DNA of 64,000 nucleotides from Chryseobacterium salipaludis (GTDB lineage: Bacteria; Bacteroidota; Bacteroidia; Flavobacteriales; Weeksellaceae). The position numbers and the translations under genes were made by a program. The notes under the pieces are model-generated. The model saw only the letters and a program-made list of their open reading frames with translations. It was not told the DNA's origin and ran no database searches. The DNA is taken from NCBI RefSeq assembly GCF_022968825.1, contig NZ_JALHKS010000002.1, positions 496,001-560,000 of the forward strand. The letters run 5' to 3'. Shown piece by piece: positions 61,792 through 64,000 of this stretch (position 1 is the stretch's first letter; each line of letters starts with the position of its first letter).

Positions 61792-61943
61792 AAGCGCTGT
61801 GCGGGTGAAAGCCCGCACAGCGCTTTGTGTTGGCTTCCATCTAAGGAACCGGTTTTCCAGCGGCAGCGTTCCCTGCGTGAGGGCGGAGGCGGAAATCCTT
61901 TTCCGGTGTTCGGGCGGCAACTGCGTTGCCGCCCGAACACCGG
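61792..61943. repeat. Palindromic intergenic element (61.8 kb)
   Basis: Two perfect hairpins: AAGCGCTGTGCGGG/CCCGCACAGCGCTT (61792-61805 / 61812-61825, TGAAAG loop) and a 19-bp stem 61903-61921 / 61925-61943 with a TGC loop, extended by three more T-A pairs. Between them is a stretch containing GTTCCCTGCGTGAGGGCGG. It fills most of the gap between argS and menE; no reading frame seems real. Confidence 0.7.
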
Positions 61944-62011
61944 AAAGATTGGGAGCCGGAGACCGACCCGGATCCGGCGGCTGCTGTGCAGCGCCGGGGC
62001 ACGCCCTGATG

Positions 62012-63772
62012 CTACATGCGATTTACCGTGGAAATACCCAGTAAGTCAAGTCCTTTCTTAATGGTCTGTGCGGTGAGCGCGGAAAGTTGCAGACGGAAAT
62101 TCCTGGCCTGCGCGTCTTCCTGATTGAGCACCGGTGTGTTCTGGTAAAAGGTGTTATAAATTTTCACCAGATCGTAGGTGTAATTTGCCACCAATGCCGG
62201 TGATAACGCTTCCGCTGCGCGGGAAATAACCTCGCGGAAATTGGCGAGTTGCATCACCAGATTTCGCTCATATTCATTCATTTCATAACCTGCAACATCA
62301 GTTTCTGCCGTATCTGCCTTCGCGAGCAAGGACTGAATCCGCGCATAAGTGTATTGAATGAAAGGCCCCGTATTCCCAGCGAAATCGATACTTTCTGCCG
62401 GGTTGAACATCATTTTCTTGCGGGGATCTACTTTGAGGATAAAGTATTTCAGCGCGCCCATCCCAACCGTTTCGTAGGATTGTTCCTTCTCGCTTTCGCT
62501 GAGGTTTTCCAGCTTGCCGAGTTCCTGCGCTTTGGCTTTGGCGGTTTCGTACATTTCCTGCATCAGTTCATCGGCATCCACCACGGTGCCTTCGCGGGAT
62601 TTCATTTTGCCGGCCGGCAGTTCCACCATTCCATACGATAAGTGATAGAGCTGATCCGCCCAGGGATAACCGAGCTTTTTCAGGATTTTAAAGAGTACTT
62701 CGAAGTGATAGTCTTGCTCGTTTCCAACGGTATAGATGAGTTTTTGAATATTATTTTCTTCAAAACGCTGCACGGCGGTACCCAAGTCCTGGGTCATGTA
62801 CACGGAAGTGCCGTCGCCTCGCAACAGTAATTTATGGTCCAGGCCTTCCTCCGACAAATCGCACCATACGGAGCCATCTTCCTTTTTATACAAAACACCG
62901 CTGACGAGCCCCTTTTGTATAAGGTCTTTGCCGAGCAGGTACGTGTTGCTTTCGTATTGAACCTGGTCGAAATCAACGCCCAGTCTTTGGTAGGTTTGGG
63001 CAAAACCGTCGTACACCCAACTGTTCATTTCCTGCCAGAGCTGACGTACGTTTTCGTCTTCCTTTTCCCAGTTGAGCAGCATTTGCTGTGCCTGTTTGAT
63101 ACTCGCTGCTTCTTTTTTGGCGCTTTCCTCACTGTGTCCCTGAGCTATCAGGTCGGCGATTTCTTCTTTATATTTTTTATCGAAGGCTACATAGTAATTG
63201 CCCACGAGTTTGTCGCCTTTCATCCCTGTGGAAGAAGGTGTTTCATTTTGGCCGGCCTGCTGCCAGGCGAGCATGGACTTGCAGATATGGATGCCGCGGT
63301 CGTTGATGATTTGTGTTTTGATCACATTGTAGCCATCTTCCTGCAGGATTTTGGCCACGGAATATCCGAGCAGATTGTTGCGGACGTGCCCGAGGTGCAA
63401 GGGTTTGTTGGTATTCGGTGAAGAATATTCAATCATGACCGTTTGATGACGGTCGGGACGGCTATTCAGATTTTCTTTGACTTCACGGAAGTGATCGAGG
63501 AAGAATTTATTTTTGATTTTCAGGTTCAGGAATCCTTTGACCACATGATAGCTTTCTGTGAAATCGGACATGGTCATAAAGGCATCGCCGAGTTCCATGG
63601 CGATTACATCAGGACTTTTGCGCAGCATTTTCACCAGTGGAAAAGTAACGACGGTGAAGTCCCCATCAAATCCGGTTTTATTCTGTTGCACTTCAAGCGG
63701 AGCCTCTACCAGTTGATAGACCGTGTGTACAATTTCGGCAAGTTTCTGTTGTATTTTATCTTTAATGTCCAT
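62012..63772 (-). CDS. argS: Arginyl-tRNA synthetase
   Basis: A 586-residue class I synthetase that charges tRNA-Arg. The N-terminal Arg-tRNA-synt domain; the HIGH motif appears as PLHLGHVRNN within EYSSPNTNKPLHLGH; MKSREGTVVDADEL is in the KMSK position; the C-terminal DALR anticodon-binding domain (FIQYTYARIQSLL). The length is normal. Confidence 0.96.
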   Translation of the reverse strand: MDIKDKIQQKLAEIVHTVYQLVEAPLEVQQNKTGFDGDFTVVTFPLVKMLRKSPDVIAMELGDAFMTMSDFTESYHVVKGFLNLKIKNKFFLDHFREVKENLNSRPDRHQTVMIEYSSPNTNKPLHLGHVRNNLLGYSVAKILQEDGYNVIKTQIINDRGIHICKSMLAWQQAGQNETPSSTGMKGDKLVGNYYVAFDKKYKEEIADLIAQGHSEESAKKEAASIKQAQQMLLNWEKEDENVRQLWQEMNSWVYDGFAQTYQRLGVDFDQVQYESNTYLLGKDLIQKGLVSGVLYKKEDGSVWCDLSEEGLDHKLLLRGDGTSVYMTQDLGTAVQRFEENNIQKLIYTVGNEQDYHFEVLFKILKKLGYPWADQLYHLSYGMVELPAGKMKSREGTVVDADELMQEMYETAKAKAQELGKLENLSESEKEQSYETVGMGALKYFILKVDPRKKMMFNPAESIDFAGNTGPFIQYTYARIQSLLAKADTAETDVAGYEMNEYERNLVMQLANFREVISRAAEALSPALVANYTYDLVKIYNTFYQNTPVLNQEDAQARNFRLQLSALTAQTIKKGLDLLGISTVNRM

Positions 63773-63788
63773 GGGTTTATTTAAGAGA

Positions 63789-63796
63789 CAAATATA
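63789..63796 (-). promoter_or_regulatory. -7 promoter element of argS
   Basis: Minus-strand TATATTTG, 17 bases before ATG 63772. Confidence 0.55.
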
Positions 63797-63803
63797 CTGA
63801 AAT

Positions 63804-63829
63804 TAAAAAACCACCCGGTGAGGGGTGGT
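63804..63829 (-). terminator. Terminator of the gene entering from the right edge
   Basis: On the minus strand: stem ACCACCC/GGGTGGT followed by a run of six T. It lies between the partial gene at 63850 and the argS promoter. Confidence 0.85.
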
Positions 63830-63849
63830 CTGCAATTAAATAGTGTTTG

Positions 63850-64000
63850 TTAAGGTTTTAAATATCCTGTAAATAGGAGTGGTTTCTGCGCAGGTCCTTC
63901 AACTGAGCAATCGATTTTACCCTCTTTATCAACCTCCATTTTTATCAGGTTTATGTTCGTATTATCTTTTAAAATGTAATTAACTAGGATAGACCCATCA
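63850..64000 (-). CDS. C-terminal end of an unknown protein (partial)
   Basis: The last 49 codons of a minus-strand gene continue beyond the window: it reads ... INLIKMEVDKEGKIDCSVEGP ... GYLKP and a TAA. Alternating hydrophobic residues suggest beta-strands, and the wording DKEGKIDC resembles small secreted proteins, but nothing more can be said. Confidence 0.5.
   Translation of the reverse strand, partial: DGSILVNYILKDNTNINLIKMEVDKEGKIDCSVEGPAQKPLLFTGYLKP

Overview
The window comes from a member of the Bacteroidota, most likely a Chryseobacterium/Kaistella-type flavobacterium (family Weeksellaceae). This is inferred from a type IX secretion sorting domain on a secreted subtilase, the promoter form TAnnTTTG before several genes, bacillithiol synthesis (BshA), a DUF3276/PUR-domain protein, and many DUF families typical of flavobacteria (DUF1573, DUF2851, DUF4254, DUF4292). 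The genus is inferred, not shown.

Positions 1-14,800 are an accessory island that is visibly richer in A+T than the rest. It is an array of peptidoglycan-hydrolase effector genes, most directly followed by a lipoprotein gene that is probably the immunity gene. The promoter-distal, complete unit is a DUF4280 (PAAR-like) gene, an 800-residue effector (Ig-like domains, GH19, M23) and a lipoprotein. In front of it lie at least three orphan units whose effectors are truncated inside the second Ig-like domain: SLT+M15, an amidase broken by an IS3 remnant, and SLT+CHAP. Each orphan unit begins with the same DNA junction: a copy of the 3' end and terminator of the PUR-domain gene (whose intact copy ends the island at 14,981-15,316) fused to the middle of the Ig-like domain. 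The array therefore looks like a recombining toxin/immunity cassette locus anchored at the 3' end of the PUR gene. DUF4280 and this effector architecture point to a type VI or related contractile secretion system, but no structural gene of such a system lies in the window.

Positions 15,300-50,000 are mostly housekeeping. They hold an ABC exporter, nusB-DUF1573-yajC, an AspT/YidE transporter, DUF2851, a GH3-bshA pair, deoD and ribA (overlapping tail to tail), and a long minus-strand cell-envelope operon (flippase, dut, sugar nucleotidyltransferase, DUF4292, EnvC-like protein, TatA, DUF4254, lipoprotein). They continue with pyrC, an M16 peptidase, a broken toxin-antitoxin remnant, an SDR, an M1 peptidase, tRNA-Gln, recA, htpG, a T9SS subtilase and an alkyltransferase-like protein.

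Positions 49,500-51,360 hold a deoxyhypusine-synthase-like gene flanked by inverted copies of a GC-rich palindromic element; similar variable-stem palindromes occur at 38.4 kb and 61.8 kb. Positions 51,359-59,327 form a siderophore-uptake locus: a divergent AraC regulator, TonB receptor, two FecCD permeases, ATPase, binding lipoprotein, small EamA protein and siderophore-interacting flavin reductase, with a Fur-like dyad in the control region. The end holds an outer-membrane barrel protein, arfB, a menE-like ligase, argS and the 3' end of an unknown gene.
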